Below are positions 41,794 to 52,157 of a stretch of 64,000 nucleotides of DNA, piece by piece. Both the position numbers and the translations under genes were made by a program. The stretch lies in the NCBI GenBank assembly GCA_022539475.1, contig VCMS01000004.1, forward strand, positions 310,001 to 374,000, written 5' to 3'. Origin of the DNA: Gracilaria domingensis (taxonomy: Eukaryota > Rhodophyta > Florideophyceae > Gracilariales > Gracilariaceae). Below the pieces are notes generated by a model. The model made no database searches and was not told the origin of the DNA. It was given only the letters and a program-made list of their open reading frames with translations. Positions within the stretch are counted from its first letter, which is position 1, and the number at the start of each line of letters is the position of its first letter.

Positions 41794-43824
41794 TCATCAT
41801 CTTCTGGTTCATTCTTCCACCATACCGATTGTATTTGTGCTGCATCTGTCTGCCGTATTTGCTGTACACCTGTTGGTGTCAAGTGCGCTGTCAACCTTGA
41901 TGCAGTACCTATCTATTCTTTCCCACACACCTATCCCCGTGTTGCAGCTTATTCAAGTTCTCTCAATGTACAACTAAAACGCATGTTCTGCTGTGCCGCA
42001 CAGCCTGTGCGCCTAACCCCGTGACGTGAACGCATCATTTCGGTCACGCCAACTTTTCGAATCACCTTTGAATCTGCCCATCTCCCCACATCTCTGTGGA
42101 CATGCTTCCACTCTCGCAACCGCTTCTACACAAGCATTTAAGATTTGTCCCTCCCAATGTCATGTTCTTGCGTTCTCAATGTATCGATAGAGCTCGTGTG
42201 GAGGCCAATACTACCAGAGGGACAACGGTCAAGTGCACCGACCCCGCGGTTAGGTTTGACATTTGAGCTGCGGGTCGTAACTACGCAAAAAAACGAGTGG
42301 TGCCAGCCTTTTCTGGACCCTCGTCAACGTATTTTATCCTTTTTGTTTATCGCCCTGAGATGATGCTGTCCACCGGTTGTGGGTGTGTGTGTGTTGCGCA
42401 ATGGCACAATGACGGTTATCCATACAAGGCCCGCTCTTGCGCTCTCACCTATCTGCTTCCACATGAGAAATGGAGTCTGTCCAATGGAAGGACGTGAAAT
42501 TTCCGCCGCCCGGCCTATTTACTGCACTGGCGCCAACCCGTTGTTCACCGCGTTCGTTGCGTTTATTTGAACTCACAAGTCGAGCGAATGTATTCGAAGC
42601 ATTCCACTTGAAATACGTGACTTCACTTGAGCACGGGAACATTACCGTCGGCTTGTTTTGAAGATCTTTGACCCAGACAAATATTGTAGAGGACTTTTGT
42701 GTTGCGCTTGCTTGAGCATTTCTGCTCTATGTTCAGTGGAAGAAGGTCCGTAGAGAATTAGGGAAACAATCGCCATCGAACTGATCACTAATTCAGTCTA
42801 TGTTGAAAGAGATTAGGTGCCACCCTAACCAGGCTCTATTACTGGAGTCACACTTCTTCCACGGCTTTCCGGACAGCGCCAATTTATGCGGCTTCCAGCG
42901 TGTCAGCATGCGTGCACGTCCAGTAAGATATACTGGCTTGGTTTTAATTCAGATCTGCAAATGCCTTTTCCTGAAAACTGTAGTGGCTCCATTCCATGTC
43001 GGGTAGAACAGGTTCCACTGATTCAGACAATTTCAGAACGGCTTGGGTGTTCCAAGAAAGAAAAGCAGTCGTCTCGGACATTTCGGGTGTTGCCATTTCA
43101 GCAAGAGCGAACGTACTAGACACCTGTTCTTGTAGAATACCATTATGGTATATACCACAGCGCATATTATGCGGGCCATTGATTCAAACGTCGTGCACAT
43201 TCGACATCACATAGACATGCCAGAACAACTTGCCAGTGTTCTTCGCAAAATCCTCCGCAGAGCAGCAGTGCCCAATTCAGTTTTGTTGTTGGAGTAATTC
43301 ATTTACTCCCGCAAACTGTATGACGGACAAGTGCATCTGATTATTATCGTTGAAACGGCAATCCAATGATTGCAAAGACGATCACGAGGGCCGAGCTAGC
43401 ATTTCGAGTATTTCCACTATACGCTATAAGAATACACCCATGATTATGGCAGGGTCCAGACGTTTAGAAACGAACAGTAGACATCGAAACGGTTCTCCAC
43501 TTGTAAAGTCTAGTCACGGTGAACTGCTTTGATAGTTGTTATTCGAGGGACGCATGAAGTATTGAATACCTAGAATGTCGTTTCCAGAATCATCATCACC
43601 ATGACGAGCATGATGATGATGATTATAAGCACCCATGCTCTTGGAATCTCTGGTAGCTTTAAAAAGAAGCAAAGGAAGGCTTCATCATGTACACGTACAT
43701 GATGACATCCAAATTTGGATGACCTCAACTGGCATAAAAAGATAAGGGACTGGCAACGGTTCGTCTTCTTGAGAGGGATTTAAGTCACTCGCATAATACT
43801 GCAAGAGTGATTGTTAGCATAAAG
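41794..43824. other. 2-kb intergenic region, no gene seen
   Basis: Lies between the PDK stop and the DHHC gene stop (convergent). Frames are short. A CAT/ATG-rich simple patch lies near 43,590-43,620 and a near-palindrome at 43,682. 3' UTRs of both neighbours fall at its ends. Confidence 0.55.
43682..43705. repeat. 24-bp near-perfect palindrome
   Basis: TCATCATGTAC (43682-43692) and GTACATGATGA (43695-43705) are exact reverse complements around two bases. It lies 120 bp beyond the stop codon of the DHHC gene, in its 3' flank. Confidence 0.85.
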
Positions 43825-44958
43825 TCAGTCTGTCTTCCCCGTTGTGTCAGAATTTGCCGATTTCCTGGCGTTTCGTGTTTGATATCGAAGATACGAATCT
43901 GGAAAAAAAACCTCCCAGGCATTGGCCCAAAGCTCATTATCATAGGCATTAACTGGAAACCCGTCTTCTCCAAATTTTGGAAGCTCGTCCAAAGCGTTTT
44001 CATTTCCATCTAGGTAGTCTTGCCTTGCCTCTTCTTTCATTGCTTCTGCCATACTTCTGCCATGAGCTTGCGCGTATCGCCTTACAGCAGCCCTCACAGC
44101 CGACCATTTATCAGTCTCGTTTGTTGTCGTATTGCAAGCTATCAGGTACAAATGATACACAAGAAAGGAGCCTATCATAATGAACAATAGGACTAACACC
44201 GCCAAAAACAGGCACACAGCTGTATCGGCAGCAATGGCATGTCGAAAGCTGAAAGATTTGATAACTTCATTTGTCGGAACATAAATGTATCGCTTTCGAA
44301 TCAGCTCCTGCATCCTTGCCCTTACAATTTCAGCACAAAGCAGGGCACCATGGGCTACCATGAACGTATGAAAAGCAAGAAAGATAATGAAATGCTTGGC
44401 ATTGTAGAGTCCAATGCAGGTTCCAACCCATCCGCAATGATGATCAAACCTTACAACGCACCGGTTACATAACGAACAGTGCTTAGACCGCGCAATCTTT
44501 CGCAGAAGACATGTTCGGCAATTGGCTGCTTCAAACAAGACGTTATCATAGTCGTACGTAAAAGAAAGTTGCCTATGATTTTGTGGAGTTACTGTGCCAG
44601 GGTCAGTAAGCTTGACCCGCAACCATGAATGTACAGCCAGAAATGCATACACAGGTACGGCCCACGGCCACGTTCTTGGTGGGAATGAGATACCAGTTGC
44701 CTGGTGGCAGAAAAATCGTGACTTCGGGCATACTGAAGCTGATGTAAAACGTTCTAGTGATGTTAGACGGGGAATGATGAGTTTCTGAGCGGTGACTAGT
44801 CCAATTGCCAGGATGACCACATATGTTGTAGGCATGACGTATTTCTCGAACACATAACAGCATTTTTCAGCGCCTTGCAGCATTCTGCTTTTGCATTGCA
44901 GTTTTTCAACGAGACCAGTGCAGGTTCTTCGGAGGTTGGAAAGTGAGTGCGCCATCAT
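43825..44958 (-). CDS. DHHC-type protein S-acyltransferase, ZDHHC4-like
   Basis: 377 residues from ATG 44958 (the base triplet just upstream is GTG; a second ATG follows directly). It transfers palmitate to cysteines of target proteins from within an endomembrane. Two membrane segments flank residues ~40-115. The Cys-rich domain then reads [37 protein letters not shown], with the catalytic DHHC intact. Two more hydrophobic segments follow ([18 protein letters not shown] and [20 protein letters not shown]), and then TTNE, the usual TTxE motif. The long helix before the catalytic domain and the [10 protein letters not shown] wording most resemble ZDHHC4/plant PATs of the same group. The C-terminal tail is soluble and acidic. 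Confidence 0.88.
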   Translation of the reverse strand: MMAHSLSNLRRTCTGLVEKLQCKSRMLQGAEKCCYVFEKYVMPTTYVVILAIGLVTAQKLIIPRLTSLERFTSASVCPKSRFFCHQATGISFPPRTWPWAVPVYAFLAVHSWLRVKLTDPGTVTPQNHRQLSFTYDYDNVLFEAANCRTCLLRKIARSKHCSLCNRCVVRFDHHCGWVGTCIGLYNAKHFIIFLAFHTFMVAHGALLCAEIVRARMQELIRKRYIYVPTNEVIKSFSFRHAIAADTAVCLFLAVLVLLFIMIGSFLVYHLYLIACNTTTNETDKWSAVRAAVRRYAQAHGRSMAEAMKEEARQDYLDGNENALDELPKFGEDGFPVNAYDNELWANAWEVFFPDSYLRYQTRNARKSANSDTTGKTD

Positions 44959-45580
44959 CACAATGATATTGGCATTTCAGCATGAAGCTGTGGGGAGACT
45001 GTGCCTTCGAACGTGAAGACGACGTATCTGTACAGAGCGTCGAAAATTATGCTCTAATGTCGCAAAGTAAATACCTTGACTCCTGTGAAGTGAAGGATAG
45101 CCCATAGCCATCTTGCCGCGGCAAAGAAAGAGCATCAAGAAAATCATCAACAGCACCACACAGTGGCTCCGCCAGTGGGATTCGCGCAGTGCCAGTTGTG
45201 TTTCACCGACGTGAAGATTCTTCGCTGAAGAATTGAATGTTCAAAAAAGTTTCAAAAATTCGCGGGATGAGCATTTACTTCACCGTTTTCTCTTGGCGTG
45301 TGAAGATGATCTTGGCGCATGTCGTCTGATGAAAGTCGAGCACTAGTGACCTAGAGTGGTGTGATAGATATTCGCGCGAAGAGCAGTTTGTTCCTTAACG
45401 GGAGCTCTCCCCGTGAAACAAGGATCTAGACTCCTCATTTGATTCTTCCAATTTCGATCGAGCATTGGCGGTGTATTGGTGCTGGCGTGGGAGACGCACG
45501 ATTCACGAGTTGCTAATAAATTTCTTGCGCCAATGGACCATTTCTGACGTTATCAGGCACGACGCGTTGAGGGTAACGCA
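44959..45580. other. Divergent promoter region
   Basis: 622 bp between the starts of the DHHC gene (-) and the short TAF6 paralogue (+). No repeat or clear motif stands out. Confidence 0.5.
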
Positions 45581-46766
45581 ATGTCACCGAAGCGAAGGAA
45601 ACCTGTCCGGCTCTCGGAGGAGTGCGTACACGGAATTGCGCAGACCCTTGGGATTACGATATCTCCGGAAGCGGCAAAGCTGCTCGCGCCAAATGCGGAG
45701 TATCGATTACGAGAACTTATCCGAAGCTCCAAGAGCTACATGCGACACTCCAAGAGATCTCGACTTACGACTAGAGATGTGTCGAGGGCGCACAAGATGC
45801 ATTTCGGAAAGTCCCTACTGGGTCATCATGACAAAAAGGGACAATCCGGATTTGTGCAGGTTACAAATGGAGTTTTTGTCGAAGCAGACTCGCTTCAGGT
45901 CCAAACGCTCAATGATATATATACGAGTCCACTGCCTCGCGTACAAACGACCTCCTTGAAGACTTCTTTTCTAACTCCTGGGAAGCGCGTAGGAACCAAG
46001 CCTTCACAAGCAGAGTAAGTTGTGCCCATTTTATCCACCTTTAGTCCTCAATGCTACGAGCTACGAACTAACAGAAATATGAAGAACAGAGAGTGTTGAG
46101 ACTTTTATCAACTGTATGCGAACCATTCTTATCAGCCGGGATGAACCCTTATTGGATGCTGCCGTGCGAAATATGCCCGAGTACAGCGGAACACTCATGA
46201 CCCAACTCGTGGCGCTTTTACAGGATTTGATTCACTCTAACGCAACGCAAAGGGGCGACACAACTGTTCTCAGTCATATTCTTCGTTTAATTTGTGCCCT
46301 GCTCACCTGCAATCGAACGAAGTCAGAAATGTTTAACGAACATCTACTTCCTATAGTTCTCACGTGTTTACTTGGTAAGCACCTGGGAGATGGAGATCAG
46401 TGGGAGGTTCGCGAGCATGCTGCATCGACGCTCAGCGAATGGGCGCGGTCAACCACTGACAATAAGGCGGTATTTAGAGTGGTGAAAACAATAGTTTCCT
46501 GTCTTACTGACGGAGAAGCACCCATTGAAACCATCTTCGGAGCAGTTCACGGTTTGAGTGCCATGGGCACAGACATATTCAGAACACACTTCATGCCACA
46601 TTTACCAACATTGTTGGAATCCCTTCGTCAATGCCTCGACAACACAGAAGACGAGATGGTGAGAAAGGAGATTGAAGAGCGAGTTTTAAGGTTGAGTCAG
46701 GGTATATCACAGGCTGTTTCAAAGATGGATACTCGTAGACTTAACGAGGTGACGAGTGTTCTATGA
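45581..46766 (+). CDS. Short TAF6 paralogue (histone fold plus TAF6-C HEAT domain)
   Basis: Exons 45581-46014 and 46094-46766 give 368 residues. The 79-nt intron has GTAAGT, a CTAAC branch sequence (GAACTAACAG) and an AGAG/TGTT acceptor chosen because only it restores the frame. TAF6 is a histone-fold subunit of TFIID, and a paralogue serves SAGA-type coactivators in several lineages. Residues ~8-75 are the histone fold (RLSEECVHGIAQTLG, YRLRELIRSSKSYMRHSKR, RLTTRDVSRAHK). After a short linker come TAF6-C HEAT repeats (LMTQLVALLQDLIHSNA, LLPIVLTCLLGKHLGDG, WEVREHAASTLSEW, IFGAVHGLSAMGTDIF). Compared with the TAF6 gene at 57.1 kb, the linker is shorter and the W(L/I)A block absent. A SAGA-type role is inferred. 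Confidence 0.78.
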
Positions 46767-46769
46767 CAG

Positions 46770-47963
46770 TTAGGGGGATATTTGGGATTCTATGGAATCG
46801 ATTATGTGTGTTGGTCCCGCGAGAAATGTAACCTTCTTATGAACATTGTGATCTTCAGCGATGAGATCTGTTTTGAAATGAGAAAAAATCAATACTGGTC
46901 AGTGAACAGCTGGAGAGAAATTGCTATTGTTGGGATAACATAAGAGACGAATGGAAAACATACCTAACACGCGATTGCAATCGGAATCAATGGCGCGTCC
47001 ACCCAGCTGTTCTGCAAGAAGTGCCATTGGGGCGGCTTCACACATTAAGTGAACGTCGTACCACAAAACGACTCCACCCGAACGAACAGCGGTGTCAAAG
47101 TCTGCGATGAAACAACCGGAGTCAAACACTTTGCCTCCCAAGCCGGTTACAACCTTCTTTGTGACGGCACCTAACTTTTTGTCAGTTCTGACTTTGAAGT
47201 ACTCACAATACATATCATTACCCCTGGCGAACTTGAGTGGCTTGGTTGTTTGTAGGAAGTACTGCGTTGCAACGGGATGGAGGCAAAACGTAAAGACACC
47301 ATCCCCCAGGGTATATGTGAGAGTTGTGGCGGATGAATACAGAACGTAACCAGCTGCGACTTGATCAGCCAGCCTCTGTTGAAGATCCAGACAGGTACCA
47401 GAGACACTGGGCGGGGAAGCACGTTTATACACGCTGAAAGAGGTACCACAGGACAAGGGCTGTTCACAGGGGTCAACATCGAGGGGAGTGAGCATGACCA
47501 CATACGGGCCGTTCACAGCAGAATCACTGAAGGTAAGGGGAGTCTCGTTTTTGGCAAGAATCATGCATGCATAGCCATCGTGACACAAAGCATGATACAA
47601 GCTTGTGGTTGCCACAGCTTTATCAAGAATGGGATATTCAGAGTTGTGATGATACTGCGACACATACGAGGAGATGGAATGAGTGACAGTGGAAATGTCA
47701 TCGAGTAATCGAACGAGGTGATGAGACGAATGCTTGGGTGCGTGCAGAGAGTGTGCACGAACATGGGAGGGAAACGTGGTGGCTTGAAAGGTGGTTGAGG
47801 AGACCTCAGGCTCTGGGGATGGTGGGGTGAGCAGTGGGGTGCGAGGTGGGGTAGCAGGGTGCCCATCAGAGTTCTTTAACATGGACGGGTGCCTGGCAGC
47901 CTCCAGGCTGAGAGAGATGAGAGAGGAAGTAAGAGAACGAGAGCTGTCGTGTGGGTGCTGCAT
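46770..47963 (-). CDS. Fructose-1,6-bisphosphatase-like protein, altered active site
   Basis: Exons 46964-47963 and 46770-46867, about 365 residues. The 96-nt intron has a GTATGT donor; splicing changes a meaningless tail into LDLIAEDHNVHKKVTFLAGP, which fits the FBPase C-terminus. The first ~80 residues are Pro/Ser/His-rich. The FBPase core is recognisable: SCGTSFSVYKR, QVAAGYVLYSSATTLTYTLG, GVFTFCLHPVATQYFL, CEAAPMALLAEQLGGRAID. The metal-binding signature DPLDGSSN reads TPLDVDPC (about residues 159-166), so one Asp and the Gly-Ser-Ser are lost, and the usual SEE acidic pair is AKNET. The Glu of the CEAAPM block is retained. It may be a pseudoenzyme or act on another phosphate ester. The start is the ATG at 47963; longer upstream frame has no support. 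Confidence 0.72.
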
Positions 47964-48271
47964 TTTGGTCTGATTGTGGAAGATGATAAGAACGCGAAGT
48001 ACTGACAGAATGAGACGGACAAAGGAGCCCAAGCGGTTTAAGTAGCAGCGCGGACTATGGGGAACGGACGGACAGTGCGCTTTTGAAGGCAGACAGCGCG
48101 GAAGATTTGATGTGACGCTTCGACGGGTGGTGCTGTCGGGCGCGCACCGTTGCGGTGCATCGATCACGGCGCCAATTGGCGCGCAACAGCGCAGCGCCGC
48201 GAAGTTTGCGGGAGATTTTTTCGCTGCCGGCGCGCCGCGAGATGGAGAGTGCGGTGTCACGCTGCACTGCG
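47964..48271. other. Short spacer upstream of the FBPase-like gene
   Basis: 308 bp between two minus-strand genes. It holds the promoter of the FBPase-like gene and 3' UTR of the membrane protein gene. A GC-rich patch lies at 48,120-48,270. Nothing else is visible. Confidence 0.5.
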
Positions 48272-49030
48272 CTATTTGGACTTAGCGGATTCGGGCGCGG
48301 GGCTGCGCACCAGAAAATACGGTGGGCACACCTTGAGCAGCAGCACGTAGAACAGAATGAAGCTCCAAAAGCCCAAGTTGGCGATGGCCAGCGAGAGCAT
48401 GACGCGGGTTTGCAACTGTTCCGAGCACACGGCAGCGGCTTCACGCACCCATTGGTACAATACCACCAGTCGATAGGAAACAAAGGCCACTGGGATTGAA
48501 ATGCGAACCACAACGCTGACACACGGTCTGTAACTCCATATCTCGAACAGCACCTGCGTCATCATCAGGAACAAGTGAGGTGCGAGCAGTTTGGTCTGTT
48601 GCGGTGACGGCGAAAACGCCAGGATCCACGCCCATGGCACGACCAACGACAGCAACAGGCTGGCCAACAGACATAGACGCACCAAAAACTTTGGCATCTG
48701 TTGATTGATAGCCAGCGGCTTGACGCCCGTGCCATCCAACTGCATCGACGTGGGCTGCTGCAGACTGTTCGCCACCACGGTGTAAAGCACGGCGAAAATC
48801 ATGGCAAACAGCGCGTTCTTCGGAATGGCGCGGAAGTGGAAGATAAGCGTGGCGCAACCTGTCAGCAGAGCGCACGAAACGGCGAGCAGAAAGATGCGAC
48901 GCGTCGTTGAGAGCGGGCGCGTTTCGGATGACTGGGGTCGAAGAGAGCGACAGTTGAGAGAAGGTCGATTGAGCGAACGGCGACATGACGTCGACGCGAC
49001 GCGACAGCCGGAAGACGACGCCTGCATCAT
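48272..49030 (-). CDS. Multi-pass membrane protein, plastid-type, DUF7733-like
   Basis: 252 residues from the ATG at 49030. The first ~48 residues are Ser/Arg/Thr-rich without acids until late (MMQASSSGCRVASTSCRR), typical of a plastid transit peptide. Six or so hydrophobic segments follow: IFLLAVSCALLTGCATLIF, ALFAMIFAVLYTVVA, FLVRLCLLASLLLSLVVPW, APHLFLMMTQVLFEI, IPVAFVSYRLVVLYQWV and ANLGFWSFILFYVLLL. The block PHLFLMMTQVLFEIWSYRPC followed by a loop and RxxVLYQWVREA resembles an uncharacterised plant membrane family (DUF7733). The match is from memory of the pattern and is tentative. The C-terminal tail is short. No function is proposed. Confidence 0.6.
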   Translation of the reverse strand: MMQASSSGCRVASTSCRRSLNRPSLNCRSLRPQSSETRPLSTTRRIFLLAVSCALLTGCATLIFHFRAIPKNALFAMIFAVLYTVVANSLQQPTSMQLDGTGVKPLAINQQMPKFLVRLCLLASLLLSLVVPWAWILAFSPSPQQTKLLAPHLFLMMTQVLFEIWSYRPCVSVVVRISIPVAFVSYRLVVLYQWVREAAAVCSEQLQTRVMLSLAIANLGFWSFILFYVLLLKVCPPYFLVRSPAPESAKSK

Positions 49031-49357
49031 GCGTTTCTTGCGAGCGCGCGCCACATCAGTAGGGCGTGGATGAAGAGGGAGGCGGGATCATGGGTCGCGC
49101 ATTGGCGAAACTGCCCTTGTAGTACAAGGCTTGTACCGAACGTGTTTGAATGCATGCGCTTGGCGCCACTCTCACCGCTCGCCGCGCCAAATCCGAAAAC
49201 GGCCGTGATTTACAGCATTGCACCCCGCCGGCGCCCAAATCCGGCGCATGCGCATGATGCGCCGCCTCCTGGAATCGCTCTCGGCGGTCCGTCCGTCGTA
49301 TCGCAGCTAGATTAAATCGTGGCGCATCGCGCCGCCCGAGTGCTCTCCGATTTCAGC
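49031..49357. promoter_or_regulatory. Divergent promoter region of the membrane protein and DUS1
   Basis: 327 bp between start codons on opposite strands, GC-rich. It is short enough that both promoters must overlap. No specific element was identified. Confidence 0.45.
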
Positions 49358-50449
49358 ATGTCGCGCGTCAAGGCATGGGACCAATGGCGAAAACTAGGCA
49401 GCCCGCGCTTCGTTGTGGCGCCCATGGTGGACGCGTCCGAGCTGGCGTTTCGTGACCTGTGTCGAAAGTATGGGGCCAATTTGGCGTATACACCCATGCT
49501 GCATTCGGCGTTCTTTGCAAGGGATGCCAAGTATCGCGCGGAGCATTTCACCACCCACGGAAAAGACCGACCGTTGGTGGCTCAGTTCTGCGCGAATGAC
49601 GCCGATACATTTGTGGCTGCTGCCAAGCTGGTGCAAAGAGACGTCGATGCCGTGGATTTGAATCTGGGCTGTCCGCAGGGCATTGCCAGACGGGGGAGGT
49701 ACGGCGCTTTTCTGATGGATCAGTTACAGCTGGTGAGGGAGATTGTTTCGAAGGCTGCCGCCGAACTTGACGTGCCGGTGTGGGTTAAGATTCGGGTGTT
49801 TGATGACTTGCAGCAGACTTTGGATTATGCTACTATGCTGGAACGCGCTGGCGCTTCTTTGATTGCTGTGCATGGACGCACCAGAGAGCAAAAGGGACGA
49901 GATTGTCCGCCGGCCGACTGGGACAAGATTCGTGCGGTTGTCAAAGCTGTCAACGTGCCCGTCATTGCGAATGGAAATGTTCGCACCATTGAAGACGCAG
50001 AACGAGCGATTGAGTATACCGGTGCTCAGGGGGTCATGTCTGCGTATGCTTTACTCAATTATCCGGCCGTGTTTGCGCGCGCCGTCACTGTGAGTCGCAT
50101 GCAGTTGGCGAACGAATATCTTCAACTTGCAGAGAAGTATAGTACGCCGCATCGAATGGTGCGACTGCATTTGTTCAAGTTGTTCCGGTCGCGACTGGAT
50201 GCGAATATGGATTTGAATGAGGCTGTCGCGAAATGCAGAAACTATGAACAGTTTAGAGAGGTGGCAGCGTTGATTGCGTCAAGATGCGACTTTGATGGCG
50301 TCAGTTTTGAACAGCGAATCGAACGAGGTGAACATGTCGACAACGTGATTTCTGCAAAGAGGATTGAACGCCAGAAACGGAAACAATTGTTGCAAGCTAC
50401 AGATAAGGCGAACGCTCAGACTGCCACTTCAGTAAAGAACCCAACATAA
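49358..50449 (+). CDS. DUS1: tRNA-dihydrouridine synthase, Dus1 type
   Basis: 363 residues from the first ATG (49358); the open frame continues upstream only to a GTG. Dus enzymes use FMN and NADPH to reduce specific uridines in the tRNA D-loop; Dus1 acts at positions 16 and 17. The TIM barrel shows RFVVAPMVDASELAFRDLCR, PMLHSAFFARDAKYR, the family signature DLNLGCPQGIARRGRYGAFL, VWVKIRVF, LIAVHGRTREQKG, PVIANGNVRTIEDAE and GVMSAYALLNYPAVF. The phosphate-binding end of the barrel is intact. The C-terminal helical domain (about 250-340) binds tRNA. An array of basic residues ends the protein. Intronless. A perfect 22-bp hairpin follows 28 bp after the stop. Confidence 0.93.
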   Translation: MSRVKAWDQWRKLGSPRFVVAPMVDASELAFRDLCRKYGANLAYTPMLHSAFFARDAKYRAEHFTTHGKDRPLVAQFCANDADTFVAAAKLVQRDVDAVDLNLGCPQGIARRGRYGAFLMDQLQLVREIVSKAAAELDVPVWVKIRVFDDLQQTLDYATMLERAGASLIAVHGRTREQKGRDCPPADWDKIRAVVKAVNVPVIANGNVRTIEDAERAIEYTGAQGVMSAYALLNYPAVFARAVTVSRMQLANEYLQLAEKYSTPHRMVRLHLFKLFRSRLDANMDLNEAVAKCRNYEQFREVAALIASRCDFDGVSFEQRIERGEHVDNVISAKRIERQKRKQLLQATDKANAQTATSVKNPT

Positions 50450-50477
50450 CATCACTCGGATCTCACTGAAGTCTATT

Positions 50478-50522
50478 GAAGGTTGATGCTCTGCCAAAGA
50501 CTTTGGCAGAGCATCAACCTTC
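50478..50522. repeat. 22-bp perfect inverted repeat, 1-nt centre
   Basis: Left arm 50478-50499 and right arm 50501-50522 are exact reverse complements around a single A at 50500. It lies 28 bp after the DUS1 stop codon and 300 bp before the OST48 start. In RNA it would form a stem in the 3' UTR of DUS1; in DNA a cruciform. The stretch CTCTGCCAAAG and its complement form the core. Confidence 0.92.
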
Positions 50523-50823
50523 GGCCCAAAGTTGTTCTAGAGTTGGTTCGCGGCGACGTGTGCAATCATTTTGATTATCCAACGTTGATCCGTCCAACAG
50601 CCACAGCACAAAACGCGTCCATTTTTCTATTTTAGCTTTTCTTTATGCAACCATCGGAATCGGATCACTCGACCGTGCTTTCCCGGCAGTACCGTACGAA
50701 CGGGTACCGAGCTTTATCTTCATCGTCTGTCTGCGTTTGACTGCGCACGGCGTGCCTGCGATCCAACGCCGTCCCCATCGCACCGCAGAACAGCACTCCC
50801 TCTTCGAAGCCACGTCTAGAAAA
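50523..50823. promoter_or_regulatory. OST48 promoter region
   Basis: 301 bp between the DUS1 hairpin and the OST48 start. A TTTTTCTATTTTAGC stretch precedes the likely 5' UTR. No TATA box was seen. Confidence 0.4.
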
Positions 50824-52119
50824 ATGCGTTCAGTGATGCGAGTACTAACGCTGGTCACTCTGCTAGCTGTGTTCAGCCTTATCCACGCAGCTCTACCGCT
50901 CTCTTCCCCTAGCATCTTGGTCGTTGGGGACGATGTCGAAAAGACACACTCACAGTTTCTCTCAGCTCTCGGTTCGCTAAATTCCACTGTAACATACAAA
51001 CAAACAACGTCAGATGGTATCGCCCTAATTTCAGACGGGGAATATGTCTATTCCACCGTCATTCTACTGTGTCCAAGAGCGTCATTAGAAAGAAAGCTGT
51101 CCGTGTCCCAGCTTCTTCGATTTATCGATGCTGGAAACAATCTGTTTGTTTCTGGAGGCGATCAATATTCTTCATATACTTCAAAGGTGATCGAATCCAT
51201 GGGCGTTGATCTCGATGACAAGGGAAGCCTCATGAGAGACCACCAAAAAGTGTTCACTGCGATGGATGGGGGCGATCACACCTACATCCAGGCCGGTGGA
51301 ATGACACCGTCTCCCTATTTGTTCGGCGACGCATATCACGATCCGTCGCGAATTGCATTCAAAGGTCCTGGCGCCACCTTGTTCAACGACAACGAACTGG
51401 TGGACGCAGTAATCTGGGGATCAACGTCTTCGTACGGCGGAACTGGGGAAGAAATTTTCAAGATTCCTCGCGTCGTGGGAAGCAGTGCCGTATTGGCAGC
51501 CGCGCTGAGCACGCGAGTAGGTGGTCGAGCTTCTTACTTTGGCAGTTTTCATGCTCTTTCGAATGAGGTCTTTGAAGCAGCTGGAGCTTCTCATCAAGAG
51601 GCAATGAAGAACTTGCTCACGTGGACGCTTGGAGCTAGAGGCGTTTTACGAGTAAGCGATGTTCGATATCAGTGCGTCGACGAAACTAGAATGGAGATGA
51701 ACGAATGTCGCGTAAAAGACTTTGTGAATTTTGAGATGGATGTGCAAGTCTGGGAGGCACAGTCAGGCACATGGCAACCGTTTGTAACAGATGATATGCA
51801 ATTGGAATTTACCATGCTGAATCCGTGGGTAAGAACCAGATTACAAGCCAGCGAAAATGGTACTTTCAAAGCAAAAGTTCCTATACCGGATCAAATCGGC
51901 GTCTATAAGTTGAGCGTGCAGTACTTTAGACCAGGAGTGTCACCGATCAGCATGGAGAAAGTGGTGCCCGTGCGACCGTATTTACATAACGAATATGAAC
52001 GATTCATACCGATGGCAGCGCCTTACTATGTGGCAAGTTTCTCCATGATCGGAGGGGCGTTTCTTTTGGGCCTCGTGTTGCTGTTTGGTAACGAAAAACA
52101 AAGAGAGAAGGAAGAATAA
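50824..52119 (+). CDS. DDOST: Oligosaccharyltransferase subunit OST48/WBP1
   Basis: 431 residues from ATG 50824, which opens a signal peptide (MRSVMRVLTLVTLLAVFSLI, then HAALP). It is the 48-kDa subunit of the ER complex that moves the glycan from dolichol to Asn of nascent proteins. The lumenal domain shows SLNSTVTYKQ, LLRFIDAGNNLFVSG, LVDAVIWGSTSSYGG, FGSFHALSNEVF, and NLLTWTLGARGVLRVSDVR. A second beta-rich part contains DVQVWEAQSGTW, then GVYKLSVQYFRPG and the family's YLHNEYERFI before the single C-terminal membrane helix (YVASFSMIGGAFLLGLVLLF) and a short basic/acidic cytosolic tail. Length matches the family. It converges on the DUF3082-like gene with 38 bp between. Confidence 0.93.
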   Translation: MRSVMRVLTLVTLLAVFSLIHAALPLSSPSILVVGDDVEKTHSQFLSALGSLNSTVTYKQTTSDGIALISDGEYVYSTVILLCPRASLERKLSVSQLLRFIDAGNNLFVSGGDQYSSYTSKVIESMGVDLDDKGSLMRDHQKVFTAMDGGDHTYIQAGGMTPSPYLFGDAYHDPSRIAFKGPGATLFNDNELVDAVIWGSTSSYGGTGEEIFKIPRVVGSSAVLAAALSTRVGGRASYFGSFHALSNEVFEAAGASHQEAMKNLLTWTLGARGVLRVSDVRYQCVDETRMEMNECRVKDFVNFEMDVQVWEAQSGTWQPFVTDDMQLEFTMLNPWVRTRLQASENGTFKAKVPIPDQIGVYKLSVQYFRPGVSPISMEKVVPVRPYLHNEYERFIPMAAPYYVASFSMIGGAFLLGLVLLFGNEKQREKEE

Positions 52120-52157
52120 AGATAAACAAGTACAGCTTTGTTTCCTGGTGGACCTCA

